Positions 42,012 to 54,269 of a DNA stretch of 64,000 nt are shown here, piece by piece; positions within the stretch are counted from its first letter, which is position 1; each line of letters begins with the position of its first letter. The notes beneath the pieces were generated by a model. It did no database searches. It was not told the origin of the DNA and worked only from the letters and a program-made list of their open reading frames with translations. The position numbers and the translations under genes are program-made. The stretch spans positions 186,001-250,000 of the forward strand of contig NZ_BONF01000010.1 of the NCBI RefSeq assembly GCF_016862575.1, written 5' to 3'. The stretch is from Catellatospora bangladeshensis. GTDB taxonomy: Bacteria; Actinomycetota; Actinomycetes; Mycobacteriales; Micromonosporaceae.

Positions 42012-43241
42012 ATGAGCATCGCCACCGACACACCCGCCGAAGAGCTGCACTCGCGCATGATCGCCGCGATCAACGCGCACAGCCCGCACCGACCACGCAC
42101 CATCGACACGATGAGCGCCATCCCGCGCCTGGAGTTCCTGCGCGAGATCAACCCCGACGTCACCGCCGAGGACGCCTACAATCCCGAACTCGCCGTCATC
42201 ACGCTGAAGCACCCGGACACCGGCGCGACGCTGAGCTGCTCCTCCGTGCCGACACTCGTCGCCACGATGCTCGACCAGGCCGACATCCAGCCCGGTGACC
42301 GCGTTCTGGAGATCGGCTCGGCAACCGGCATCAACGCCGCCTACCTCGCCCACCTCGCCGGACCAGACGGCGAGGTGACCACACTCGACATCGACCCATG
42401 GGTCACCGACGGCACCCGCCGAGCACTCGACGCCAACGGCTACACGCAGGTCCGCGTGGTCACCCGCGACGGAGCCCTCGGCTATGCCGAAGCGGCGCCC
42501 TACGACAAGATCGTGGTCACCGTCGGCGCGTTCGACCTCGCCGCCGCCTGGTGGGACCAGCTCGCTCCCGGCGGGCGCATCGTCGTGCCGCTGCGCTGGC
42601 GCGGCCAGACGCGCAGCCTCGCCCTGGTCCGCGACCGGGACCGGCTCGTCTCGGAGTCGGTCGTGCTGTGCGGCTTCGTACCGATGATCGGGCAGGAAGG
42701 CGAGAGGTCCGCCGCGATCGACCCCGACGGCACCGTGCACCTCTACTGGGACGAGGACCAGGCCATCAACCCCGCCGCGCTCGCGGAGGTGCTCGACCAG
42801 CCGAAGACCGAGACCTGGACGGACGTCACGATCGTGGCGGAGGAGCCGTTCGACGGCATCTGGCTGCGGATGACCGCCGTAGAGCCTGGCACGTGCCGCA
42901 TCGAGGCCAAGCCCGCCGCCGTCGCGTCCGGGTTGTGCAAGCCGGCCATTCCAGTACGCAGCCCGGCCATAGCCGAGGGCGACTCGCTGGCGTACTTCGT
43001 GCTGAGGATCAAGTCCGACGCGCCACAACGCCGATGGGAACTCGGCGCAGCCGCGCACGGCCCCGCCAGCCCGCAGCTCGCCGACCGGCTGTGCGCACAG
43101 ATTCGGGCCTGGGACGCGGCCCGCAAAGAGGAGCCGAAGGTCATCGCCTACCGCGGCGGCACGCTCGCCGACGACCAGCCCGGCCTGGTCGTGATCGCCA
43201 AGCGGGATTGCTCGCTGACGGTCGAGTACCCAGCACGCTGA
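42012..43241 (+). CDS. FxLD-system methyltransferase (protein isoaspartate O-methyltransferase-like)
   Basis: A protein of 409 residues. The start is ATG 42012 with GGAAGGA upstream. The first 230 residues are a protein-L-isoaspartate O-methyltransferase fold with SAM motif VLEIGSATG (about 98-106) and the usual SSVPTLVATMLD segment before it. The following 180 residues are an extension seen in methyltransferases of FxLD systems. In related lanthipeptide pathways such enzymes methylate an Asp side chain, giving aspartimide and then isoaspartate. The Asp34-Gly35 of the precursor would be the obvious site. It closes the operon and is followed by a hairpin. Confidence 0.88.
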   Translation: MSIATDTPAEELHSRMIAAINAHSPHRPRTIDTMSAIPRLEFLREINPDVTAEDAYNPELAVITLKHPDTGATLSCSSVPTLVATMLDQADIQPGDRVLEIGSATGINAAYLAHLAGPDGEVTTLDIDPWVTDGTRRALDANGYTQVRVVTRDGALGYAEAAPYDKIVVTVGAFDLAAAWWDQLAPGGRIVVPLRWRGQTRSLALVRDRDRLVSESVVLCGFVPMIGQEGERSAAIDPDGTVHLYWDEDQAINPAALAEVLDQPKTETWTDVTIVAEEPFDGIWLRMTAVEPGTCRIEAKPAAVASGLCKPAIPVRSPAIAEGDSLAYFVLRIKSDAPQRRWELGAAAHGPASPQLADRLCAQIRAWDAARKEEPKVIAYRGGTLADDQPGLVVIAKRDCSLTVEYPAR

Positions 43242-43592
43242 GGCCGGTCCTGCGCAACGCTCCCCGTCACCCCCAGCGGATCCACGCGTCGCTGTTTCTC
43301 GGACGCGACAGCCGCCGTGCGCCGGACCGTACGGCGGCTGGACGCCCGCACTTCGATGGTGGTCGTCGGGGTCCTTGAGCAGCGAAAATCATCGGTCATC
43401 TTCGCTTGTGTGATGCCTCCACTCCGCGTGATGGCGGACTGGGACATCGTGACGGCGCGCCTGGGAACGTCGCGACGAGGCGGGCGGCTCCTGGTAGTTT
43501 CCCGCCGGTGTTGTCAAGCCCGGCGTGGATCCCGCTGCAGTCGCCGTGACCGCAACGCTCGCCGAACCGGGCCACTTTCGGTCGCGGTCGGG
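43242..43592. other. Convergent intergenic region after the lanthipeptide operon
   Basis: About 350 bases between two converging genes. It contains the terminator at 43310-43339 and otherwise no frame with a recognisable domain or promoter. Confidence 0.6.
43310..43339. terminator. Terminator of the lanthipeptide operon
   Basis: AGCCGCCGT (43310-43318) pairs with ACGGCGGCT (43331-43339), with partial pairing continuing inward. It lies 69 bases after the methyltransferase stop. Confidence 0.65.
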
Positions 43593-45167
43593 TTACCGGG
43601 TGAGTGCCTGCCCCGTCGAGGACTCGCCGCCCAACAGTGGGTCGGTGCGCTGCTCGCTCTCGGGCAGATTCATCGCTGCGGCGAGGAGATCGCCGAGCCG
43701 GCGGGCGTCGTCCAGCCCTTGCCCCTTGCCCGCCCAGTCGTCGAAGGTGAGCCTGATGTTCTCGTCCATGGTGATGACATCCAGGACGGGGCCTCGCTTG
43801 TCACGTTGACGGAACCGCACGTAGCGGATGTCCGAGAGAGGGAACTCGCGATCAATCGTCCCCTGTCTGCGCACCGCGTTCTGTGCGGAGATGAAGAAGC
43901 GTCGGGGTGTCACGCCGAGGTACGCGTTGTCGCCGACGAGGCGGTCGAGATTCACGTCGGCGATGGCCAGCAAGGGCTCCTCGTCGGGAACGGCCCAGCG
44001 GAGGATCCGCAGCACATCCGCCGGCACGGCCTCATCGAATACCGTGAGAGGCGGATCAAGCGGAGCACGTTGGGTGCGGGCGACATTGCGGAGCTCCGCC
44101 ACCCGCTCGGCCAACGCTTCGGCCATGGCGACGGCGTCGCGGATGTTCCGGCGCTTGGTGGTGAACGGCAGGCTGCGCTCTTCCGGCAATTCGGCCATCA
44201 GACGGCACTGGCGTTCGAGGCCGGCGAGCAGAGCCGCCACGTCGTCCATGACCTGGGTGTGTTCGCGCTCCGCCGCGGGGACCATTTCAGCCAGCAGTCG
44301 TTCGTTCTCGACGGCATTCGCCTCGTCGCGGCTGATGTGACCGGCCCGCAACACCTGCGCGCGATACCAGGACCACTCCGCCATGAGCACGCCGTGTGCG
44401 TCGGCGAGAAGCTGCTCGATGTTCTTCTGGATGTAGGCGCGACGGCTCGGCCCGTTGGTGTCGAGCGCCTTGATGTGCCCGCGGAGGAACGACATGAAGA
44501 GGAGGCGTTGCGTGCGCAGGTCTGCCTCCCTGGTCGCGATGGGGGCGAAGACGTGGTCGGTGACAGCGCCGACCACCTGGGCCTCACGCACAGCGCGCAT
44601 CGTCGTCTCGTGCAGGCCGAGCAGCGTCGCCCACTGATCCTCGTGCAGCGCCCGGAGCACGTCACGCGTGAGTTCGATGTTCTCGTCGATGCGCCGTGAG
44701 ATCGACGCCAACTGCACCTGCAGCGCCAAGAGCGCGGCGGCCGGTCCGAGGGTGGCGAGCAGGCCTGCGGTCTGCGCCCCGGTCGCCGGCGCCCAGCGCA
44801 CCGAGTGGGCGAACCTGCTGTTGCTCGTGACGAGCGTGCCCATGTTCCAGCCGCCCGACGTCATCGGCTGCGCCGTCTTGAGCGCCTGCAAGGTCTGGGG
44901 CGCCAGACGCACCAGCCCCTGCACAGTCGTCGCGCCCTGCGCGCCCTGCGCCGCCAGATTGCCGATGCCCGCCGCCATCGCGAGCTTGTCGGTCAGGCGC
45001 CGGCCTGTCTTAGCACTCAGCATCTCGAAGGGGATCAGGTCGAGGTCATCAGGTGCCTTGTCCGCGAAGAGTACGGCCACTCCCGGCTCGATCTCGACCA
45101 GGCTCACCGTCGGCTCATCGGTCGGGGCCGCCGGGGTTCCGGTGGGCTCTACTTCGGAATTTGTCAC
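43593..45167 (-). CDS. Large helical hypothetical protein with C-terminal PH-like domain
   Basis: A protein of 524 residues from ATG 45167. The N-terminus is acidic and disordered. A hydrophobic stretch occurs at about residues 145-160 (LLATLGPAAALLALQVQLA), and the middle (about 160-390) is a long helical region. A C-terminal domain (about 395-480) reads like a bacterial PH or YokE-type beta barrel (AYLGVTPRRFFISAQNAV, FPLSDIRYVRF, DVITMDENIRLTFDDW). It sits immediately downstream of the restriction genes on the same strand, 130 bases after HsdR, so it may be a passenger in the defence operon. No family is named with confidence. Confidence 0.65.
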   Translation of the reverse strand: MTNSEVEPTGTPAAPTDEPTVSLVEIEPGVAVLFADKAPDDLDLIPFEMLSAKTGRRLTDKLAMAAGIGNLAAQGAQGATTVQGLVRLAPQTLQALKTAQPMTSGGWNMGTLVTSNSRFAHSVRWAPATGAQTAGLLATLGPAAALLALQVQLASISRRIDENIELTRDVLRALHEDQWATLLGLHETTMRAVREAQVVGAVTDHVFAPIATREADLRTQRLLFMSFLRGHIKALDTNGPSRRAYIQKNIEQLLADAHGVLMAEWSWYRAQVLRAGHISRDEANAVENERLLAEMVPAAEREHTQVMDDVAALLAGLERQCRLMAELPEERSLPFTTKRRNIRDAVAMAEALAERVAELRNVARTQRAPLDPPLTVFDEAVPADVLRILRWAVPDEEPLLAIADVNLDRLVGDNAYLGVTPRRFFISAQNAVRRQGTIDREFPLSDIRYVRFRQRDKRGPVLDVITMDENIRLTFDDWAGKGQGLDDARRLGDLLAAAMNLPESEQRTDPLLGGESSTGQALTR

Positions 45168-45297
45168 GTGAGCTCTCTCTCATCGCCCGGCTGGAGGGAT
45201 TGTAGGGTCGGAAACCGCTGACGCGGCTCCCACGGCTGGTTGACGGGTGTTCCACCATCAGTTGTGGCGGTCCGGCTCGCTTGCTGCGGCCGTATGG

Positions 45298-48480
<3,183 letters not shown>

Positions 48481-48513
48481 CTCTGTGAGGGGTGAATGGG
48501 GTCGGGCATCTAC

Positions 48514-49701
48514 TCAGGCCGCGTCCGATACCAAGCACTCGGCATCCTTGAGCCGCAAGGCGCCTGAAATCAGGCCTGGCAGCAGGGAGTCGCGAAGCCC
48601 CGCGAGGTGTATGGATTCCGCGTCGAGCGACCGAACGTGGTTAAACATCGCCTGCGCATCGGCTCCAAATTTTTGGAGATCTGCTTCGTCGGGACGCACG
48701 ATGCGGAAGCCCGGCAGCACATCGGCTGGGCAACGCTGTCTCCCCGAGGTACCCACCATGTTAGAGATAGCGTGCTGTCTAAACCTCGGGCTACGGGCAA
48801 TGGCATAGGTGAAATGCTGAGGTATCCCCGGCTTAGATCTAAGCACGATGAATTCAGTAGATCCAACTGCGATCTCGTCGGCATCCAAGAAGTCGATGAA
48901 GGCTGTCTTGCCATTCTCAAGGCAGGGAGTGATCCGGGCCATGATTGTGTCGCCGTTGCGGAATTTCATTCCCGAGGTGGCCACTCGCCGTCCCGGCGAC
49001 GTCACCCGACCGCGACTTGTCGGAACCGCAGCCATGTCGACATACGCTGCAATTCCGCGCGGAGTCGGGTAGGTCGGGTTGAAGCTGATGAGATCCATAA
49101 GAGGAACAGTGTTCGACAGCAGGCCGGGTTCATCGTCCCAGCCGTATTGGACAAAGCGTGCCGCCAACAATGCCTCGTACGTCTCGGCGATCCGCTCGTT
49201 AACCCCGATCTTGTCGTCCAGCGCTCCTAGGATTTCAGCGATGGCCATCTGGGTTGTGTAGCCAGGATCAGGTATACGGACTTTCAGTAGCTCAGGCTGC
49301 CGGATTCCAGCGACGGTTGATCCACTGGCCCTGCTGTATAGGTCTGCCTGCACACTTTTTGTCTTAAAAGCGTAGTAAAGATACCTGCTATCCAGTACCC
49401 CTTTACGGCCCCGCAGAGCATAGAGACGTTGTGCGATCGCTAATGGTTCGTCACTCTCGACTAACGCGCACTCGCCAAGGGGTGCCTCTGACGTCAAGAT
49501 AACATCGTGACGATTGATCTCGACCTGCATCCAGTTCTCGTAAGTTTCCCGGGAAATTCTCCGAGCCTCTCCGAGATTGATGCGTCCATTCTTCACCGCC
49601 TTTGCTGAGATCACGGGGATGCCGTTCTCCGTATACGGAGGATTCTTTCCTCGGTTATCGATTAAGACTTCCAAGGAGTCGCCGAGAATTAGCTCAAGCA
49701 T
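48514..49701 (-). CDS. hsdS: Type I restriction specificity subunit S
   Basis: A protein of 395 residues with the two target-recognition halves typical of HsdS. Each ends in a conserved helix (for example QMAIAEILGALDDKIGVNERIAETYEALL after the first half). The start overlaps the HsdM stop by eight bases. GC content is visibly lower than in HsdM and HsdR, as is common for S subunits that are exchanged by recombination. The target sequence cannot be predicted from this alone. Confidence 0.9.
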   Translation of the reverse strand: MLELILGDSLEVLIDNRGKNPPYTENGIPVISAKAVKNGRINLGEARRISRETYENWMQVEINRHDVILTSEAPLGECALVESDEPLAIAQRLYALRGRKGVLDSRYLYYAFKTKSVQADLYSRASGSTVAGIRQPELLKVRIPDPGYTTQMAIAEILGALDDKIGVNERIAETYEALLAARFVQYGWDDEPGLLSNTVPLMDLISFNPTYPTPRGIAAYVDMAAVPTSRGRVTSPGRRVATSGMKFRNGDTIMARITPCLENGKTAFIDFLDADEIAVGSTEFIVLRSKPGIPQHFTYAIARSPRFRQHAISNMVGTSGRQRCPADVLPGFRIVRPDEADLQKFGADAQAMFNHVRSLDAESIHLAGLRDSLLPGLISGALRLKDAECLVSDAA

Positions 49702-51316
49702 CGACCCTCCCCAACTGCTTCCTCACCGCGGCTTCAAGTTGAGCTGCCTCGTCGAAGTGTTCGAAGAGTTCCTCGGTTAGCCTTGCGATCTTCTCCTCGG
49801 TCGGTTCGCCGCCGTCGGTGTCCATCTCGGCTACCCCGACGTACCGACCGGGGCTGAGCACAAAGTCGTGTTCGCGGATCTCGGCAAGGGTGACGTTCTT
49901 GCAGAAGCCAGCTACATCGGCATAATCAATGGTCTTGTCGGTGCCTCGCCAGGCATGGTAGGTCCGGCTGATCTGCTGGATCTCTTTGTCAGTGAGCTCC
50001 TTATCGGTGCGGTTGATCATCACGCCCATGTTGCGGGCGTCGATGAACAGCACCTGATCGACGCGGTTGGCAAGTCGTTTCGCGCCCTGCGGGCTCTTGT
50101 CCTTGGCAAGGAACCACACGCAGACCGGGATCTGCGTCGAGCGGAACAGCTGTCCGGGCAACGCGATCATGCAGGCGACGAGATCACCCTCGACCATCGC
50201 TTTGCGGATGTCACCCTCTCCGGACTGCTTGCTTGCCATGGAGCCGTTGGCGAGCACGACGCCGGCGCGGCCCTTGGGGCTGAGCTTGTGGGCCATGTGT
50301 TGCAGCCAACCGAAGTTGGCGTTGCCCACTGGCGGTATGCCGTACTCCCAGCGCGGGTCCATGACGAGTCGCTCGCCACCCCAATCGGAGATGTTGAACG
50401 GCGGGTTGGCCATGACCACGTCGGCACGCAGATCGGGGTGCTCGTCCTCGTGGAAGCTGTCGGCCCACTTCTTACCGAGGTTGGCCTCGATGCCGTGGAT
50501 GGCGAGGTTCATCTTCGCCAGCCGCCAGGTGTTCTGGTTGAGTTCCTGGCCGTACACGGAGATGTCGAAGGCCCGTCCGCCGTGGGTCTCGATGAACTTC
50601 TCCGCCTGGACGAACATGCCGCCTGACCCGCATGCGGGGTCGTAGACCCGCTCGCCCGGCTGCGGTTCGAGGACTTCCACCAAAAGCTTGACCACGTGCT
50701 TGGGCGTGTAGAACTCGCCGCCCCGGCGACCCTCCGCGAGCGCGAACTTCTCCAGGCAGTACTCGTACACCTCGCCGAGCACGTCACGCGCGCTGCGGCG
50801 GGTGCCGTCCTCGTTGAGCTGGTCGCGGAACCCGAGCTTGTGGATCAGATCGACGAGTTCGGCGAGGCGGCGCTCGTCAACACCGCGGCCGTTGTAGAGG
50901 CCCTGCGGCAGCGCGCCCTTGAGGTCGGGGTTGGCGTCACCGACTACCTTCATCGCGCCGTCGAGCAGCTCGCCGATGGGGGTCTGCCCGGCACCGCTCT
51001 TGGCGCGCTCGGCCAGGGTCTCCCAGCGGGCCGCGGCCGGCACCCAGAAGACCCCGCGCCCGGCGTATTCGTCGCGCTCTTCGAGGAGCTCGATGCGGTT
51101 GGCCTCGGGGATGCCCTCGTCCTCCAGCTCCTTCTCGATCTGCGCACGCCGCTCGTCGAAGGCGTCGGAGGTGTACTTGAGGAAGATCAGACCGAGCACG
51201 AAGTGCTTGTACTCGGCCGCGTCCATGCTGCCGCGCAGCTTGTCCGCCGCCTTCCAGAGGATGTCCCTCAGGTCGGCGGGCGCCGTTTCGGCGCTCTTTC
51301 GGGCACGTGGTGGCAT
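49694..51316 (-). CDS. hsdM: Type I restriction N6-adenine methyltransferase subunit M
   Basis: A protein of 540 residues from ATG 51316 with GAGGGAG upstream; GTG at 51340 forms a GTGA overlap with the preceding gene and is an alternative. The N-terminal helical domain (LWKAADKLRGSMDAAEYKH) precedes the methylase core with the SAM motif DPACGSGGM and the catalytic NPPF (about residue 303). Together with HsdS it recognises and methylates the site. It is part of a tightly packed operon of four genes. Confidence 0.92.
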   Translation of the reverse strand: MPPRARKSAETAPADLRDILWKAADKLRGSMDAAEYKHFVLGLIFLKYTSDAFDERRAQIEKELEDEGIPEANRIELLEERDEYAGRGVFWVPAAARWETLAERAKSGAGQTPIGELLDGAMKVVGDANPDLKGALPQGLYNGRGVDERRLAELVDLIHKLGFRDQLNEDGTRRSARDVLGEVYEYCLEKFALAEGRRGGEFYTPKHVVKLLVEVLEPQPGERVYDPACGSGGMFVQAEKFIETHGGRAFDISVYGQELNQNTWRLAKMNLAIHGIEANLGKKWADSFHEDEHPDLRADVVMANPPFNISDWGGERLVMDPRWEYGIPPVGNANFGWLQHMAHKLSPKGRAGVVLANGSMASKQSGEGDIRKAMVEGDLVACMIALPGQLFRSTQIPVCVWFLAKDKSPQGAKRLANRVDQVLFIDARNMGVMINRTDKELTDKEIQQISRTYHAWRGTDKTIDYADVAGFCKNVTLAEIREHDFVLSPGRYVGVAEMDTDGGEPTEEKIARLTEELFEHFDEAAQLEAAVRKQLGRVDA

Positions 51317-51336
51317 CTGTTCTTCTCCCTCGACTG

Positions 51337-53382
51337 TCACTTGGCGGTGCTGAGTTTCATACGCAGGCTGAAAGCTCCGGACGCGACGCCGGTGGCCAGC
51401 CGCCTCCGAGCGGCGTCCAGTGCGTTCACCTGCTGCTGTGCCTGTTCGGTGAGTTCGGTCAGCTCCCGTGCCGCCAGGTCGAGCTGTTGCAGCTCGGTCG
51501 GCGAGAGCATCGGGACGTCAAGATGGTCCAGGCCCGCCCGGCGGACCCGGTGGTCGCCGCGGGCGGTGTTGCGGTCCGCGACCATCAGCGCGGCCAGGGC
51601 GTACGGGCCGATCCATGCCTGCTGCGGCTCGTCGCGGTGCAGCGAGCTGTGCTTGACCTGACCTGGGATGCGCAGACCCTGCACAGGGGTGAGCAGGACG
51701 CTGCCGCCCTGCTCGTCGACGATGGCGCGCAACTGCTCGCCGGTCAGGATGATGACGTCGCCGGGTTCGGTGACGGCCGCCGCGTTGTACTGCCCGAGGG
51801 CAGCCAGCTCGATCCGGCGTGCGCCGACCGGCAGGTGGCCGAGCAGCTCCTCGCTGCCCAACACCCGCTGGCCCTGGCGGGTAAGCTGTCCTGCGGGAAT
51901 GCGGTGCCCCGGCAGGCGGATCAGTTGGCGTCCCCGGATCAGTTCACCGATGCTGCGGTGCACGGTTCGCGCCTGCCGGGGGGTGATGTCGATGCGGTCG
52001 AGCGCTGACACCGCGTCGACGGCGGCGGTGAACGTCGCGATCGCCGTGGTGCGTGCCCGCACGGCGTCGAGGAGGTGATCCTGCGGAGCTGCCTGCGGTG
52101 TCAGCAGGTGTGCGGGGAGCAGGGTGCGCCCGGCCAGCAGCTCGGAGGCGGGAACCTCCCGGCAGAGCCGCGCGTCCCGAGTGGCCGAACCGCACACCAG
52201 CTCGGCGGTGTGCTGGGTCCAGGTCGCGCCGACGCGGGCGCGCACCCGGTCCGCGTCGCAGACGACCACCTGACGCGTGGTGTCGCCGGTGTCGGCGGCG
52301 AGCACCAGCAGCACCAGGTCGGCCCCGCCGAGGTACGGGTGGACGTGACGCGGCAGCTGGATGATCGCGCGGACGCAGCCACGCCGCACCAGCTGCTCTC
52401 GCGACCACGTCACCGGCAGCCGGGTGGCGGTCGCGGTGCGCGTCAGCGTCCACTGCGGCACGACGGCGAAGCCGACCGCGTCGTCGTCAAGGCATTCAAC
52501 GACGCTGGCCGCCCAGGAGAGCGGGTGATCCTGCTGCTGCTCATGCTCGCCGGACTGGAACGGCGGGTCGGCGAAGACGACGTCGGCACTCGCCCTGCCG
52601 TCGTGGGGAGCCACGTCACGCAGGCCGTGGCAGAGCAGGCGAAGCCTCATCAACTCCACTGCGGCGGGGTCGGTCTCCGCGTACCGCGCGGTCCGGGCTC
52701 GGCCGCGCGAGGCGGCGGTGGCCAGGAACGCCCCGCTGCCGGCGGCGAGGTCGGCGACGGCGAGCTCGCCGGACTCGCCGAGCAGCTCACTGGCAATGTG
52801 GATGGCCAGGTCACTGATGGCAGTAGGGGTCTGGGTCGGTGCCGCCCACCACGTGCCGCCTGCCGACTCGATGATCGCTTCTGCCGCGGCAGGGGCGCCC
52901 AACTGGCCGATCAGACGCTCGACTTCGGCGAGCTGCGACAACGCCACAGCCGGGTGCTCGCGGACCGGCTGGAAGACGCCGGTGAGGTCGACGTGCTGAG
53001 CCTCGGCCGCCTCGGCGGTGGCGCGCAGCTGTTCCTCGCTGGTCGGCAGCGGCCGGCCGTGGAGGTGACGCAGCGCGGCCACTGCCAGGCCGGCGCGCAC
53101 GCGGGCGTCGGCGTCGGCGTCGGCGGAGTGCGTGCCGACGGCAGGACCGCGGCGCAGGCCCTCGCGGAAGAGCTCGCCGTACGTCGCGCTCCGCTGCTGA
53201 GGCAGGCTGGTCGGCCGCTGGTCGAGCCATTGCGCCACCTGCTCGGCGTCGAACAGGGGCTGGGTCGCCGAACCGCCGATCGGGCGCGGAAAGTCGCCGT
53301 GGCGGCGTCGCCAGTTGCTGACACTGGGTCGTTGCACCTGGGCAAACTTCGCAATCTGCGCCATGGTCACTGTCACGGGCAT
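51337..53382 (-). CDS. N6-adenine DNA methylase with N-terminal helix-turn-helix
   Basis: A protein of 681 residues from ATG 53382, with GGAGGGG upstream (a longer frame begins at 53412). Residues 1-60 form a MerR- or XRE-like helix-turn-helix (MAQIAKFAQVQRPSVSNWRRR). A helical linker, a SAM motif DLAAGSGAFLA and a catalytic DPPF at about residue 272 follow. The C-terminal half resembles a target-recognition or type I M extension. It is the first gene of the restriction operon and overlaps HsdM in the GTGA context. It may be a second modification enzyme or, because of the DNA-binding N-terminus, a controller of the operon. Confidence 0.8.
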   Translation of the reverse strand: MPVTVTMAQIAKFAQVQRPSVSNWRRRHGDFPRPIGGSATQPLFDAEQVAQWLDQRPTSLPQQRSATYGELFREGLRRGPAVGTHSADADADARVRAGLAVAALRHLHGRPLPTSEEQLRATAEAAEAQHVDLTGVFQPVREHPAVALSQLAEVERLIGQLGAPAAAEAIIESAGGTWWAAPTQTPTAISDLAIHIASELLGESGELAVADLAAGSGAFLATAASRGRARTARYAETDPAAVELMRLRLLCHGLRDVAPHDGRASADVVFADPPFQSGEHEQQQDHPLSWAASVVECLDDDAVGFAVVPQWTLTRTATATRLPVTWSREQLVRRGCVRAIIQLPRHVHPYLGGADLVLLVLAADTGDTTRQVVVCDADRVRARVGATWTQHTAELVCGSATRDARLCREVPASELLAGRTLLPAHLLTPQAAPQDHLLDAVRARTTAIATFTAAVDAVSALDRIDITPRQARTVHRSIGELIRGRQLIRLPGHRIPAGQLTRQGQRVLGSEELLGHLPVGARRIELAALGQYNAAAVTEPGDVIILTGEQLRAIVDEQGGSVLLTPVQGLRIPGQVKHSSLHRDEPQQAWIGPYALAALMVADRNTARGDHRVRRAGLDHLDVPMLSPTELQQLDLAARELTELTEQAQQQVNALDAARRRLATGVASGAFSLRMKLSTAK

Positions 53383-53457
53383 CCTCCCCTCCTTCCGCCT
53401 CGATACAGTCAAGCAGGCACGCTACGGCGGGGCTCCTTTCTGAGTCAACGCGGGTCG

Positions 53458-53514
53458 CTGATAAGGGGGATTATCACTATCCTTTCGAGCCGGGTTGCGA
53501 ACCCCCGTTATCAG
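53458..53514. promoter_or_regulatory. TGATAA/TTATCA operator cluster upstream of the methylase
   Basis: TGATAA at 53459-53464 and TTATCA at 53471-53476 form one inverted repeat. A third half, TTATCA, lies at 53508-53513 within a larger inverted repeat CTGATAAGGGGG / CCCCCGTTATCAG. The cluster is in the divergent region between the restriction operon and the lipoprotein gene. An autoregulatory site for the HTH methylase is a reasonable reading. Confidence 0.5.
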
Positions 53515-53606
53515 AGCAAGACATCGCCTCACCATTAATTGCTCGCTGTCATGGATGTCGTCGCCGGCCTTCCGGCGGAAACACCACTACGGAAGCGAGC
53601 ACGTTC

Positions 53607-54161
53607 ATGCGAAAGATCCACCTGGCCGGCCTCACGGCGCTCATCACCTTCTCGCTGGCCTGCGGTGCCGGCTCGGGCGACACCAGCTCGTCGGTGACTG
53701 GTGGCGACGGCACGGCCGTCGAGGCCGCGCCCGAGAAGACCACCGCGACCGCGAAGGTCGGCCAGACCGTCACCCTCACCCGCGACGGCCTCGGCGAGAA
53801 GTCGGTCGTCGAGGTCACCGTCGCCAATGCCAAGCAGCACTCCAAGGAGCCGGGCGAGTACGGCAGCAAGCCCGAGCACGGCGTCTTCCTCGTCCTGGAT
53901 GTGACGGTGGTCTGCAAGGACGGGACCTATCACGCGAATCCGTTCAACTTCAAGTTCGTCGCCAAGGACGGCACCGTCTCCGAGGGCGCGTTCAGCGTGG
54001 GCTTCAAGCCCGACCTCAACGCCACCGACCTGTCCAGCGGGCAGAAGGTCGCCGGGAAGATCGTCTTCGACGTGCCGAAAGCGGCAATCACAGGCGGCCG
54101 CATCCAGATCGACGGCATGGGCTTCGACTACGACAAGCCCGCCGCCTACTGGGCCCTATAG
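53607..54161 (+). CDS. DUF4352-like secreted lipoprotein
   Basis: A protein of 184 residues. A signal peptide ends in ITFSLACGAG, with Cys20 as the likely lipidation site in an imperfect lipobox. After a Thr/Ser/Ala-rich linker comes an immunoglobulin-like beta sandwich (GQTVTLTRDGLGEKSVVEVTV, VFLVLDVTVVCKDG, GKIVFDVPKA) typical of the DUF4352 family. The start is ATG 53607. Its presence in a defence island is unusual; it may belong to the older chromosome. Function unknown. Confidence 0.75.
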   Translation: MRKIHLAGLTALITFSLACGAGSGDTSSSVTGGDGTAVEAAPEKTTATAKVGQTVTLTRDGLGEKSVVEVTVANAKQHSKEPGEYGSKPEHGVFLVLDVTVVCKDGTYHANPFNFKFVAKDGTVSEGAFSVGFKPDLNATDLSSGQKVAGKIVFDVPKAAITGGRIQIDGMGFDYDKPAAYWAL

Positions 54162-54269
54162 CCCTCCCCACCTGCCCGCAGCACCGCCCGTGGCCGAAGC
54201 CTGCCTGGACCGGTTCGATCAGCGACTGGTCCGGGCGGCGCAGGCACGCCACCCAGGAGAAGGCACACC

